From assembly GCA_030770535.1 (NCBI GenBank), contig JASVEC010000014.1, forward strand, positions 558,001 through 622,000: a stretch of 64,000 nucleotides of DNA. Reading direction: 5' to 3'. Position numbers and translations under genes: made by a program. The notes under the pieces were generated by a model. That model ran no database searches. It was given only the letters and a program-made list of their open reading frames with translations, and was not told the origin of the DNA. Position 1 is the first letter of the stretch, and each line of letters opens with the position of its first letter. Source of the DNA: Batkoa obscura (Eukaryota; Entomophthoromycota; Entomophthoromycetes; Entomophthorales; Batkoaceae). Shown here one piece after another: positions 35,020 through 47,242 of this stretch.

Positions 35020-37402
35020 TATAAAATTAAATTAAATTAAATTAAAAAATTAGCAACTATCGATTTGTGTGTTTTTTATATACATTTTTTATTTAATACT
35101 CTTACATTATTACCCCCCTAAATAAAACATTAAATTTTTAACATTAAATTTTAAATTTTAAATTTATGAACCTAGAATATTTTAACTTTAAGAAAGCTTA
35201 AGAACGTATAAACTATTATATGTTTATTAAATAAAAAGCATGTCTGTCATTAGACTTCACATCAAAATAATATTATTTTCCAATATAATATATTAATGGC
35301 CTTATCACTAATAAATGTTAATTTAATGTCCCCCACACTTAGTGCCAATTTCCTTGCATAATTTAATTCATTGAAATGGCTTAATTTTTAACTAAATGCT
35401 TAGTACAAAATATATTAGTAGCACATTTAAAAGAATTCTAAAGCAATCTCCATTTTGACCAAATTTACCATAGCAACAATAAAATTGCTACAGTTGAGTT
35501 TACATCAAAATATTATTTTTATGCATAAAAAACATTTGCCGTTGAAATTAATGACCTTTTATTATTTGTTCCCTTAAGAGATTACTTTAGAAATTACCTT
35601 ATAAAAAAGTAAATTCAGTTAGGCTACCATTATTTTTTTAATTAAGGTTTTAAATTTCAAGTAGAGATTTGTATTGTCTAAAGTTGTAGTTAAAAATATT
35701 AAACTATTCCAACAAAAAAAGCATATCGGCACACCTTCACTTCTTAATTGAGCTCACTGCTTTTTTAATTTAAGGTCTAGCACCAAGAGCTAAAATAGGT
35801 ATATATTAGTTCAATTTATATAAATAGTTGGCCTTTCTAATTGTAAAACTTTAATCATGATTTTACATAGTGTTTAAGTCTCAAGTGCAGATTGCGAGCT
35901 ATTTTCACAGCATAAAGGTAAAAAAAACAGGGATGATTGTGATTGTGGCTCTGCATGAAACGTTCATAAAATAATCATTAATCGCTCAATCACCTGATAT
36001 GAGGGTTAATTTTAATCTTTGGGTGTGAAATTATATGTTCCTTACTTTAATATAGAGCAATGACTTCCGTTATTTAGTTATACCCTACGATCAAAATTAT
36101 AAAGTAATGACGGTATCGAATTTTTTTTGCTTTATAATATTGGAATATTACGTAAATAGGGTTGGGTTGTCTACAAATATGATAAACCTTTTTTCATCAC
36201 AGTTGATTTTTTAGTTTGGTTTTATAAAATACTTTTCTTTTTTAATTTAATCTATCAGTATTAAGGTAAACCTCGTTCAAATAATAGTTTTATTTCTATC
36301 AATAGTAATTTATAATAAATGATTATATAAATAATTTTTTATTATTATCTATTATTGCTTTAGAAAATGACTGCATATCTGCCAATAGAGCTGATTTTCA
36401 TAAGTTGTGTTTAAGCCATGATATTAAGTAAATATGAGTTGCTAAATAAAAGGATTAATACAATAACAATTTATAGCTTAATTTTACTCAAATATCGATA
36501 TTGGTGCAGTACTTTTATTTAAAGAAGAAAACAAGCTTACAATATATGGTAGTAGGGTGTTTTTGGCAGTTTATCAACAAATAATCATTTGCTCATAATA
36601 AATAAAAAGTATTTAAAAGTAAAGCACAAAGCTAAAATGTATAGATAAGATTAATTTGTAATAAGGACTTTATGAAAATAAACTACTCTATTTCTGATAC
36701 AAAATTTAACCAGTGGAGACTGTTGGGTTAATAAAACATGTATTGTATGATAGCAGTTTGGTTAATTCAATGACTAAAGATTGAAATACTGATTAAAAAT
36801 AAATACATTAAAAATTGATTTATATTATTTGGACATAATATGATGTTTGATGCTTAATCCCTTCTAATATTTGGCATTTTGTTAACTAGTGAATTGTCTC
36901 CGTCTACTTCTTTTTACTTCTTTTTACTTCTTTTTGCTTATAGCTTATTTAAAGACAATAGCAGTTTTAGTATAGAAACAACCCAATTCGACTGATGTAT
37001 AAAGTGAATTATACTAAAAAAAATTTTTAAATATTAAACAAACTCTGGCTTATCACCTTATCAGTTTCATCTATAATTTATTGAAACAGAAAAACTAAGG
37101 TAGCTTGCAGTTAGGTGTTTTTCATTATTTTTAATTTGGAGTCAAATTATTTTAATATTAAATTAAAGCTTTGAAAGGAAATACACCCCTTAACTTATAT
37201 TTAAAAAAATACCCCCAAGTTAAAAAATACAAAAGATATCTAACTGCAAGCTGTTCTACTTTTAATTTTAAACCTACTTGTTTTGTTTAACTAAAGTTGT
37301 TCTAATTAAAATATAAAATTGCTCCGCCTAAATATAAAAATTGAAAGAAACATCTACAGCTAAACAAAAACAATAAAACTACTACTCAATTATTTATTCC
37401 AA
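35020..37402. other. Intergenic, nothing recognised
   Basis: About 2.4 kb of AT-rich DNA with no supported gene. It has an AAATT pentamer run near 35026-35045 and a decamer tandem repeat at about 36904-36935. Confidence 0.45.
36904..36935. repeat. Tandem decamer, unit ACTTCTTTTT
   Basis: Three consecutive copies of ACTTCTTTTT in non-coding DNA. Confidence 0.9.
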
Positions 37403-38446
37403 TTAATAAACGGTTGCTTTTTTAACTACCATAAAATAATGACATAATTCGTTATGAATTTCCTTACAAATCGAATTTAATGGAAGGTCATTAAAGTCAT
37501 AGCCGAAAGGATTTTCAATTTCATCACCAATAGCATTAATCCCAAAGAAAGTAAAAGCGACTACAAATTGAACAAAGATGACCCACATGTTTGATTTATC
37601 ATTTAATAAAGTTAATGGTAAAAATAATAAATAAAACCATTGAGTTTGAACTAAGTGTAATTTATAAGCTATTGGTAATGGCGTCTTAGCAATTCGTTGC
37701 ATATCACTATATATATTGGTCATGTTAGTTAAAGTGGTACTTACCATGGTATTACATTGCCCATCAATTTTGTTTGCTTTTTTCTGTTTCTCTAAGATTT
37801 CATTGATCTTCAATAAAATCAAATTGGGTAAATTAATTGGATAGTAATCACTATTGGATAAATCATGTTGATTCATTAAATCCATATTATCAAAGTTATG
37901 TTCAAAATTAAAATTATTGATCTCATCATCAACTAATAAAATATCATTTGGTAATAAAGGGGTTAAGATGGGATCACTTTTAGTAATACATTGAAAGTCA
38001 TTACCCAACAATTGACGGATAGAATAGCAATAAGCAGTAATCAAATTTAAAGCTGTATAAATATCTTTAGCTTCATTTTTACCTAAAAATATACAAAGAT
38101 AGCGTCCTAAATTACGTGTATTTGTTTTCAAAGATGACCATAATTTTCGCCCCTCATAATATCGATCATAACTTGAGTTCGTTTTAAACACTAACAATAA
38201 ACCTACTACGGTGGCTAAACTTGGAACTAAAAGTTGAAACTAATATTCATTATAAAACTAAATTATTATAATAAACTTACTTATATTAGATTTTAAACTT
38301 ATATTATGATAATAAGTATGAATATAATAAATCAATACGGAGTATAAGGTAGCTATGGTTACTTGAGGTAAAATAGCTAATAACACCGATCCTTCAACTT
38401 TAAATAAATAGTTTCTTAATAGCATTATTTTTAATTTTAGTTTCAA
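37403..38446 (-). CDS. Bestrophin-like anion channel (UPF0187 family)
   Basis: Two exons (38446-38281, 38226-37403) give 329 residues. Family landmarks: VEGSVLLAILPQVTIATLYS in the first helix, IIPSLATVVGLLLVFKTNSS formed across the intron, then YDRYYEGRKLWSSLKTNTRN, the hallmark of the fungal/bacterial bestrophin-like PF01062 branch. Later come RIAKTPLPIAYKLHLVQTQW and GINAIGDEIENPFGYDFNDL followed by PLNSICKEI; the acidic DEIENPFG loop is diagnostic. Such proteins form pentameric anion channels in fungal membranes. A second ATG at 38425 is possible. It shares a 146-bp divergent promoter with Mdm12. Confidence 0.92.
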
Positions 38447-38592
38447 AAAGCACTTAAATTAAACAGAACAAATTTGACGAAATGTCATTGAAATTCATTG
38501 GTTCTAGTTAAAGTTAGAGTTAATTGGTTACATATTATACAAAGTCTTAAAAATTCACTAAAAATTTAGCATTTAACTCTTTTACCAACAAA
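38447..38592. promoter_or_regulatory. Divergent promoter, bestrophin / Mdm12
   Basis: The two start codons are 146 bp apart on opposite strands, so both promoters must overlap here. No motif is named. Confidence 0.45.
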
Positions 38593-39575
38593 ATGTCTAT
38601 AGAAATTTATTGGGAAAATTTGAATTCAGAAATAGAAGATAAAGTGAAACAAGAACTCAATGATGCCTTATCAAAACTTAAAGATAAACCGAATTTTATT
38701 GGAGATATCAATGTAACTCAATTTCAATTTGGCAAGTTAGCCCCCAAAGTGGAAATCATTGATATCATGGATGTAGATCCAAATTTTTATAATGATAACA
38801 CACAAACATATGATTCTAATAATGTAGTTGACTATAATGAATTATTAGAGGATGGAAAATCAATCACTGAGTTTAATTATGGTATTGATGCGAAGAATTT
38901 ATATACAACATTGACGAAGATTAAGGATGAAAATAAAATATTATTGGAAGATGATGTGGATTCGGATTTAGAAGAATATCAACAACCTGAAATTCAATTT
39001 GATAGAAATCATAATTTTGGTCATCATTATTTTCATCAACCAGTATTGAATCAATATAATCAAGGGAGTAATTTAAATAATGGTAAAAATGATATAAATG
39101 AAATTCAGTTTAAAATTAAATTGAATTATGATGGTGATATGCAATGTTCTATCCAAACTAGTTTACTGATCAATTTTCCTATGTCTGAATTTGCTCAATT
39201 ACCTGTCAACGTTACCATTACGGGATTTAAATTAAATGGTAGGTTTATTTGAACAATTTATGAGTTTTATTTATTTACATGCTTTTTTAGCTATCTTTTT
39301 AATTGCTTATTTACAAAGTCAAATTAAAATTAGTTTGATAGCTGAAAGTGATGAAGAAGAGTAAGTCATTTATTATATTGAAAGTTAGCAATTAATATTA
39401 ATATTTTGATAGAATCTTCAAAGAATTAAGAATCAATTCCGAACTGGGAGAAAAAAAGAAGCATTGTTTAAAAAATGTAGATCAAGTAGAGAACTTTTTA
39501 TTAATATCAATACGCAAAATTTTATTAAAGAAGTTCTTGTTTCCCAATTTTTTCATCCATACGCTGAAAAGTTAA
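38593..39575 (+). CDS. MDM12: Mdm12, ERMES complex subunit
   Basis: Mdm12 is the soluble SMP-domain lipid-transfer subunit of the ER-mitochondria encounter structure, bridging Mmm1 and Mdm34. Three exons (38593-39238, 39291-39360, 39413-39575) give 292 residues. It starts MSIEIYWENLNSE, followed by KPNFIGDINVTQFQFGKLAP and VEIIDIMDVDPNFY, the conserved SMP beginning. Residues 120-165 are a low-complexity insert. Then come LNYDGDMQCSIQTSLLINFP, LPVNVTITGFKLNG, IFLIAYLQSQIKI and IFKELRINSELGEKKKHCLK, ending with a helix (NVDQVENFLLISIRKILLKK) and FLFPNFF, as in other Mdm12 proteins. All splice junctions are in phase. Confidence 0.95.
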
Positions 39576-41653
39576 TCCTTTTATCAGCTTTTATATATAT
39601 GGGAATATGATTTTCGTTTCATTTATTTGTCTCTTTTTTTATACAATGAAGTTGAATAATTTATTAATCAAATTCTTGAGCAAAATAGATGACTTCGTAT
39701 CTCTCACAGAGTGTTTTCTTTTTATTTATATTAAATCAACTTATTTAATCAAATTTAAGTTTTACTTAATGATCTTGCCTTATAGGATGTTTGTTCACTT
39801 TTTCTATATTTTCTCATTGATCGTTTATTTATTATTTCATTTTATTTATAATTGAATTATAACAATATACATGATATGAACTTATTGGCATGGTGTTGAT
39901 TTTCGTTTTATTCGTTTTTTGATAGCACAAAATTTAAAAAAACAATGCGACATGTGTCACATAAACCTTTTAATAAAAAACATCCCTTATTGAGTTATAA
40001 TTGAAATCCTTACTATTTTTAATAACTTTTTAATAGTTGAGATTATTCAACTACTTTTACCCCATTTTTATTTTGCTTTGACAATATTAAAATCTTTATT
40101 GTAGCTGAAATATTAGAATTGATAATTGAATAAATATTGTAGATTTTTTTATTTAAGTGGTAATATTACGGATGGTTGACAGTAGTATTCGTGTTATAAT
40201 AAAAAATTTCTATAATAAGGTCTATAGCATAGATAATTTAATAAAATTAAATAATAAAATAACTTATTATATTAATATCGATATTAGCCTAAGCTTTATT
40301 ATTATAAAATTGGTTATTTATAAATATTATTGTCATCTAAAAAAAGGCATCTTTTGATTATCTTAAAAACATGCATTAACGGCTTTACTCCTATCTATTA
40401 TAACCACCTCTTATTGCTCTTTTTATTTTAACAAGTTGTCTCTTTCTTGCCCCAATTTTTTATTTTACTATATTTGGTATCTAACTATTCAATTTCTACA
40501 GTAACAATTTTATTTCTTCATAATGAAATAATTCGATCGAGATATAACGTTATATTTAATGTTTTAATTTTGCGTTTTAATTGAAAAGCAGGTTTATTGT
40601 AGGACTTGTTATCCTCTTTATTCTATGTCGTTTGTGCTACTTTGTTCTAAAGTTGGAATGAAGAACTAGATATCTCGAGGATAATTTTTACTTCAGGGTT
40701 AAAAAAAATTTAAAAATTCAAAACTAGTAGTTTAACTATGTTTTTTTAAGATGAAAAATTAGAATTTTTAAAATACTCTTGTATATTATTTTGTAATAAA
40801 ATGATGAAAATAGAATATTACAATAGAGATTTGTTTATAACATAAGACAAACTCCTATAGGAAAAAATGATAGCTAAATCAGAAATTACTATTGCAACCA
40901 CAAACTGTTTTTATTTTTAAAAAAAGGATCAAAAACATGATTTGTAAAAAATAATATCTTTAAGAATATGTTAGATAAATTGAAATTATAAAGTAATGAG
41001 CAATGGGAGGTTTAACTAATTTTAACTATTATTAAATTGAACAGTTGCTATATGCGGTATATCATTTCACCTTATATATTTTTTAAAAAAAAAAAAAGTA
41101 TTTCAATTATTTAAGATAATATACTGTGGTTGTTTATACAATACACCCCTTTTAGAAAATAACTATGAAAATGGTAGTAAGTAGTAATAGTTCAATATTA
41201 AATGTTAAAGAGATAAATCTAAATTATAATTACAAAGTCGATTTTTAAAAGCATAGAAAGCTTTATAATGTAAACAAGTCATTTAAAATTAATTGTAACT
41301 CAACATATCAATTAGAGTGCCATTTTATTACATATTAGCTATTGTTAAGATACTTGATATATGGCTGATAAAAGTCTAATTTAATTTCCATGAATCAAAT
41401 TAGCTTAACTCAAAATTAATTTTTTTATCACTTTGCTAATTTAAGTATGACACAATAAATTTTCACCAAAAACTACTATGAATAAATAATAATTTTAAAT
41501 TAAAGGCGACTTTCTTATTATAATATACAATTTTAGCAAAGAGTCCAATAGATACTTGGATATAATATACTTGCTTTTAAGGGTCTATTATGGCGTCAAA
41601 TAGTATATAAAAAGATATGAAATAAATTAAGTATTTTAAAATAAATATTAAAA
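39576..41653. other. Intergenic, nothing recognised
   Basis: About 2 kb. Two short open frames (39607-39855 and 40157-40357) have only AT-driven amino-acid composition, and no spliced gene was found. Confidence 0.45.
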
Positions 41654-43107
41654 ATGACTAAAGATTTTACAGCAACTCCTTCAATGTTAGATAATAAATA
41701 TACTTTTAACACTGTTTCAACTCCTTCAAAAGTTACCTTTACACCAACTGTAGACTCCACTAAAGCTGCTAAGCTAGAAACAAATATATCAAATTTACCT
41801 AATGTAACTCCAATTGAATTAATCAAATATAAAGTATTAAATGAAGATGAAGATGATTCTTTCTTAGTTGGTGACTTAGGTGCTATCTATCGAACCATTC
41901 AACTCTGGCATCAACATTTACCTAATATAATCCCCTTTTACGCTGTAAAATGTAACCCAGATCCGATGGTACTTCAATTGATGGTAGATCTAGGACTTAG
42001 TTTTGATTGTGCAAGTAAGAAAGAAATTGAAACTATGAAAAATTATGGTATCTCTTCTAATCGAATTATTTATGCTAATCCAATCAAACAAATCAGTCAT
42101 TTAAAGCATGCAAAAAGCCATCAAGTTGCAAAGATGACCTTTGACAATGTAGATGAATTAATTAAAATTCATAAATATTATCCAGAGGCTGAATTATTAT
42201 TAAGAATACTACCCTTAGATTGTCATTCTAAAGTACCTTTTGGTACTAAATTTGGGGCTGAGTTAGCAACTAGCGGCCATCTCTTTAAAGTTGCTAAAGA
42301 TCTTAGATTAAATATCGTTGGTTTAAGTTTTCATGTTGGTAGTGACTGTTTAAATCCAGAAGGTTATAAAGAGACTCTTAGAAGAGCTAGAAATGCTTAT
42401 GATCAAGCAAAGGCACTTGGTATTGATCTAAAAATATTAGATATTGGTGGTGGTTTCCCTGGTGTTAAAAATGAGGTTGAGTTTATCGAAATTGCTAAAG
42501 TGATCAATCAATGTTTAGAAGAGTACTTTAGTGATACCAATTTAACTTATATTGCTGAACCCGGACGTTTTTTTGTTGCTTCTTTTTATACATTAGCTAC
42601 TACAATTATTGGTAAAAGATACTGCTATACGGAAAATAATGAAAAGTCTATTATGTGTAAGTTTTATGCTTAGATTAATTTTACTTAATTGATATTAACT
42701 TCAAATCTTAGATTATTTAAATGAGGGTATTTTTAAATCATTTGCTCAAGGTGGATACATAGCTGAAACAAGATATCACCCAGTACCCATTTTATTTAAT
42801 AAAAAAAGCAAAGTGGGTGATTTTGAAAGCTTACATCATTGTACTTTATGGGGACCATCATGTGCTGCAATTGATAAAATCAATACGGAAGCCGATTTAA
42901 GGTTACCCGAATTAGAGGTCGGCGATTGGTTCTATTTTGAACATATGGGAGCTTATTCTACTTCTTTTAGTTTAGAATTGTAAATATTTTATTTCTTATT
43001 TGTATCTATTAATATTAATCTATTTTTTTAGTAACGGATTTGAACAATCTTCCAAAATTTATGTAAATACGGAAGTGGACTCACTTTCAAAACTATTACT
43101 TAAGTAA
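41654..43107 (+). CDS. Ornithine-decarboxylase-family PLP enzyme with altered substrate site
   Basis: Fold-III PLP decarboxylase. Three exons (41654-42656, 42712-42979, 43032-43107) give 448 residues. The PLP machinery is intact: FYAVKCNPDP (Schiff-base Lys), FDCASKKEIE, RIIYANPIKQ, SFHVGSDCLNPE, LDIGGGFPG, AEPGRFFVAS, and GDWFYFEHMGAYS. The cysteine essential in ODC is present in WGPSC. However, ODC's next residue, the substrate-binding Asp of WGPTCD (Asp361 in mouse), is Ala (WGPSCAAID). The second substrate Asp, in YDHAHV (Asp332), has no equivalent in the rewritten SFAQGGYIAETRYHPVPILF segment. ODC makes putrescine from ornithine; here the substrate may differ, or the protein may be regulatory. 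No ordinary ODC is present in the window for comparison. Confidence 0.9.
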
Positions 43108-43479
43108 TGATCTTTAATCTTTCAGAATGTAATAAAAGTTGATGTTAAATTTAAATTATTTTAAAGGCTTTAGTTTACCTTTATAAAAAAATTGATAAGA
43201 ATAATAACTTATATTTAATTAATAATAGATAGGAGGTTGTTTTTTAAAACTATTAGTCTCAGTTAGTATAGACAATTTATCTATCTAATCATTTTATTAC
43301 AGATTGATAAAATACAAGCAAATGATCTATAGGCTGTAGAGGTACTTAAAAATTATGACAAAAAAATAAAAAGTCAACTATTGTTTTTTCAATTTTAATA
43401 ATTTATTAAAAAATCAATTTAATTTAGCTAAATTTTAATAGTAGTTATATATGCAAAACCCAATAGAATGTTGAAAAAA

Positions 43480-43583
43480 TATACGGGGGTGTTTTTAGCT
43501 TCATCACTTTTTCCACCTTTTAAGTACTATTTAGGTGAAAAAATTGCTAGTAAAATTCTTAAACACAAAAATACATCCTTATA
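43480..43583 (+). mobile_element. Fold-back MITE, copy 6
   Basis: Begins TATACGGGGGTGTTTTTAGC, has the core TAAGTACTATTTAGGTG and ends AAAATACATCCTTATATA. Confidence 0.86.
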
Positions 43584-43688
43584 TATTGACTATAAAAATT
43601 AAACAGTTTTAAGTTTATTTAAATAAAAATTTTAAAAACATTAAAAAATTATTTTTAATTCTGATTTTACAAACCAAATGAAAGCTTT

Positions 43689-43794
43689 ATATGAGGATGT
43701 TTTTCTCTGATTTTATCACTTTTTCTATCTTTCAAGTACTACTTGGGTGGAAAGATTGTTAGTAAAATTCTTGACAAAAAGTATCTCATCATAT
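43689..43794 (+). mobile_element. Fold-back MITE, copy 7
   Basis: Begins ATATGAGGATGTTTTTCTCT, has the core CAAGTACTACTTGGGTG and ends AAAGTATCTCATCATAT. More diverged at both ends. Confidence 0.82.
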
Positions 43795-44006
43795 CTGTTG
43801 TTAATAAAGCTAATAAAAACTACCCTAGAGCTTTTATTATCAAATAACATAACTAATTATCAGCCATGTCCTTTTTATACCTACTATAGCAACTATACTA
43901 ACATACATTTTAAATGAAACCTAAGGAAACTTAATATGTTAAAATAAAGTATATTATGCCCAAGTGACAGACAAAAAGCTCACCTATTTTACGAAAATTC
44001 TTAACT

Positions 44007-44113
44007 ATATGGGAGTATTTTTTTTGACTTCATTATTTCTTGCATTTTTTAAGCACTATTTAAGCGGAAAATTTGTTAGTAAGATTCTTAAACACAAAAA
44101 TACATCCCCATAT
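44007..44113 (+). mobile_element. Fold-back MITE, copy 8
   Basis: Begins TATATGGGAGTATTTTTTTT and ends AAAATACATCCCCATATT. It is almost the reverse complement of the copy at 44450-44556, so the two form an inverted pair about 340 bp apart. An apparent reading frame over 43964-44149 is only this element. Confidence 0.9.
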
Positions 44114-44449
44114 TTATTAAAATTTAGTAATTTTTACAATTATAAATAATGTGTGTTTTTCAAAGAAATTATGCAAACTAATTGAATGGTTTGAAAAAAA
44201 TATGGATCATTATTTTATTATTGGTATTATCAAAATACTGCAGTTTGATTGATTATAAATTAGACTAATAACTCGATTATCTTATTATCGGTGATGCCAT
44301 AACAAACCAATTTCAATTAGCTGATAATGCTTTTAAATAAAAAGGGTGCTCAAGAGTAAGCTCCATATTAACATCAAAACATTTATGATTTTTGAGTGGA
44401 ATTTTCATCATGAGCTTCTGTATTACAAAAGTTAGTTTTATAAGTTAAT

Positions 44450-44556
44450 ATATGGGGATGTATTTTTGTATTTAAGAATCTTACTAACAAATTTTCCGCT
44501 TAAATAGCACTTAAAAAATGGAAAAAATAATAAAGTCAAAAAAGATACTCCCATAT
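44450..44556 (-). mobile_element. Fold-back MITE, copy 9 (inverted)
   Basis: Begins ATATGGGGATGTATTTTTGT, has the core TAAATAGCACTTAAAAAATG and ends AAAGATACTCCCATATAG. Confidence 0.9.
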
Positions 44557-44902
44557 AGTGAGAGATTTTCTTATGTAAAGATAAGCTCTCACCATTTAAC
44601 ACTCTACTTAATAGTTTATTTATTGAATTTGTTACTTTTTTTAGAGATATTATAAAGCAGTCAAATATTAGGATTTTTTTGTATATTATAAATTATTATT
44701 TATTTATGAATGTTTTAAAAATGTAAAAATGTAAAATTATGTACATAACCAAATTATATACCGTTCTAAACATTTGGTCTATTTATTAATACCTATTTTT
44801 TTATAAGAGAGTATATAAAAGTTATGTAATCCAGTAAACAAACTGAATATATTTATTTTGAAAATAGATAAATTGAAGGTTTATCACCTGATCAGAAGTT
44901 AC

Positions 44903-46428
44903 TCACAATTCTCCTAAAAATAAAGAAGAATCTGAAGAAGCAGATAAGATGACATTATCAATAGGCGAGAAGTGAACTTGATTAACCGTACCATTATGAC
45001 CAGGTAATTTATATATTAATTCTTTTTTATTAATATTAAATACCATCACTGTACGATCTCCACATCCAGTAGCTATCATTTTATCTTCTCGGTCAAAACT
45101 AGGTTTAATTAAATTTTTTTCAAAGCCATGAGGGACACCTAATAAATGTTTTTAATATTATTATTTAAATCTATATATTATAATTAATTTACCTTCAAAA
45201 ATGATTAAATTTCGATCTTCATTTACTGAAAATGGTTTGATATCCCATAATCTTACTATATTAAAATGAATTATATAATTTATATTTTAAAATTAATATT
45301 AAATTAATAAAACAAATTAATAGACTTACAAGTATTATCCATTGAATATGATAGTAACATATTACCATCATTAGAAATATCCATACCGGTAACTGCTTCT
45401 TCATGACCAATTAATTCATAATTGATTTTTTTAGTAGTAAAATCTAATACCTAATATAATATTAAAAATAAAATTATAAAATTATAAAATTAACAATCTA
45501 ATTACATTTCAAATAAATGATCATAAACAAAACTTACTTTAATACTTTCATCAAATGAAGCAATAAATAGAGAATCTCCGGTTTTTGAAAATTTAACAGA
45601 AGTTAATGGTAATTCTAAATCTAAATCATAAATAGCTTCTTTTTGTCTTAAATCCCATATCTAAAAATAAATTATTAAATATTAATCAAAATTAACTGTA
45701 AAAATCAATTAAATTAACTTACTTTTAAATGATGGTCGTCTGAAACTGAAGCAATAATACCATCCGTTGAGAATTTATTGATAAATGATATAGAATTAAC
45801 TACTGATTGATGTCCTTTAAATCTTTTTATCAAACTACCACTTTCTATATCAAATACTCCTACTGTTTTATCACTACTACCTGTAATTATTTTACTATAA
45901 AAATAAATTAATATAAAAGTCAAATCATAATATAATAGAGAAATAGAATAATAACGTAAATAAATAAAGAAATAAAGTGAAACAAAAAGTATATTACCTA
46001 TTATCTGCTGACCATTGTAAATCTAAAATAGCCCCTTTATGACCACTTAGTTTACCATAGTTACTAATTTCACCATAAACATTCCATAATACTAAGAAAT
46101 TAGTATAATTAATACAATTTATTACTGAAAGTAATAATTATTATATATTTATTTACCAATATTTTTGTCAAATCCACCAGAAGCTATAATATTTCCAGTT
46201 GAGTTAAATTGAGCACAAAATATTTCCTTTTCTTCATGACCACCAACTAAATGAATAATAGGTTGTTCTAAACGACTACTCCTTTTTATCTATTTATTGA
46301 TATAATTGAATTGTAAGTAATATTATTATAGAGGGAATATTATTGAAATTTACTTTAATATCATTATCATGTTTTTTAATTAAACTTTGTTCATTTTGAT
46401 TTTTTATTATTAATGATTGATGAGCCAT
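44903..46428 (-). CDS. U5 snRNP 40-kDa WD40 protein (SNRNP40/Spf38 type)
   Basis: Seven WD40 repeats in about nine exons, starting MAHQSLIIKNQNEQSLIKK. The blocks HLVGGHEEKEIFCAQFNSTG, IIASGGFDKNILLWNVYGE, ITGSSDKTVGVFDIESG and RFKGHQSVVNSISF come first. Then follow SFDESIKVLDFTTKKINYEL, LLSYSMDNTLRLWDIKPF, GVPHGFEKNLIKPSFDRED and ILSASSDSSLFLGEL, which match human SNRNP40 repeat by repeat. The FEKNL block and the LFLGEL ending (human LYMGEI) are specific to this family. It is a U5 snRNP subunit that sits by Prp8 and Snu114 in the spliceosome, fitting an intron-rich genome. It diverges from Cox19 across 174 bp. Confidence 0.93.
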
Positions 46429-46602
46429 GTTTTATTATATTGAGTAAAATAAAAGAATTTGATTATTTTTAATTTTTATAAAACGAATTCTTAATTTTAT
46501 TTTCAATTCACCAATAAAACTTTCTCCAAAACTTCTACCAATAAAATCTTTACTCAATTTTCCTTCACTTCATTTTTTTTAATTTCAATTTCAATCTCAA
46601 TA
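46429..46602. promoter_or_regulatory. Divergent promoter, U5-40K / Cox19
   Basis: A 174-bp region between opposite start codons. It carries two copies of an ACCAATAAAA sequence (CCAAT box) near 46510 and 46539 in the Cox19 direction, plausible binding sites for a CCAAT-binding (HAP) complex, which regulates respiratory genes in fungi. Confidence 0.5.
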
Positions 46603-46982
46603 ATGAGTTTTGGTCAACCACCTAATTTCAGTAGTTTTAAACCCACGCCACCAGATAGAGGTAGTTTCCCTTTAGATCATGATAAACAGTGTTATGAATC
46701 TATGAAGAATTATTTATCTTGCTTAAAAAAAAATAAAAATGAAACTATGAATTGTAGAGAATTAGCAAAACAACATCTAGAATGTAGAATGAATAAGTAA
46801 GTTGATCTATTTTTTATTTTTAGATATGTTAATTAGTATCTTATTGAAGTCAATTGATGAAAAAAGATGACTTTGATAATTTAGGCTTTGCGGAGGATAA
46901 TAAAAACAAGAAGAAAGAGAGTAATAAAACAATAAATGAAATAAAAGGAGATAAAGATAAAGATGAAATTCCGAGTCAATAA
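46603..46982 (+). CDS. COX19: Cox19, mitochondrial twin CX9C protein
   Basis: Intermembrane-space protein needed for copper delivery to cytochrome c oxidase. Two exons (46603-46796, 46850-46982) give 108 residues. FKPTPPDRGSFPLDHDKQCY is the Cox19 N-terminal signature, followed by the twin motifs CYESMKNYLSC and CRELAKQHLEC, each Cys-X9-Cys. The second exon supplies QLMKKDDFDNLGFAED, completing the usual RM-LMxKDxxxNLGFA box, and a Lys/Glu-rich tail. Ending at the intron's stop would lose this conserved box, so the two-exon model is preferred. Its 3' end faces that of the methyltransferase gene 113 bp away. Confidence 0.95.
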
Positions 46983-47095
46983 TATCAATAATATCGATAA
47001 TATAAAGCATTTTATTTCTATATTTAAGATCATGGTTGAAGAACGTACCTGTTTTATAAAATTTAAAATAAAGAATATAACTAGAATATTTAAAT

Positions 47096-47208
47096 TTACA
47101 TTTTAACTTGAAACATACCAGCTGGAAACCCAGTTTGAATTTTTTCTTTGATCAATTTTAAATCAGACTTTTTAAATATTGTTTTAAAAATTTCATCAGA
47201 TCTATTTA

Positions 47209-47242
<34 letters not shown>

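Larger units (their letters stand above)
43108..44902. other. Intergenic MITE cluster
   Basis: About 1.8 kb with no gene but four MITE copies (43480, 43689, 44007 and 44450), the densest group in the window. Confidence 0.6.

Noticed and set aside
39607-39855. Hydrophobic open frame after Mdm12, and 40157-40357
   Set aside because: Composition is what AT-rich DNA gives by chance (Phe, Ile, Tyr, Leu, Lys); no motif, no splice partners.
43964-44149. Short open frame and a similar one at 31380-31574
   Set aside because: Both are reading frames through MITE copies; the same 'peptide' is just the repeat translated.
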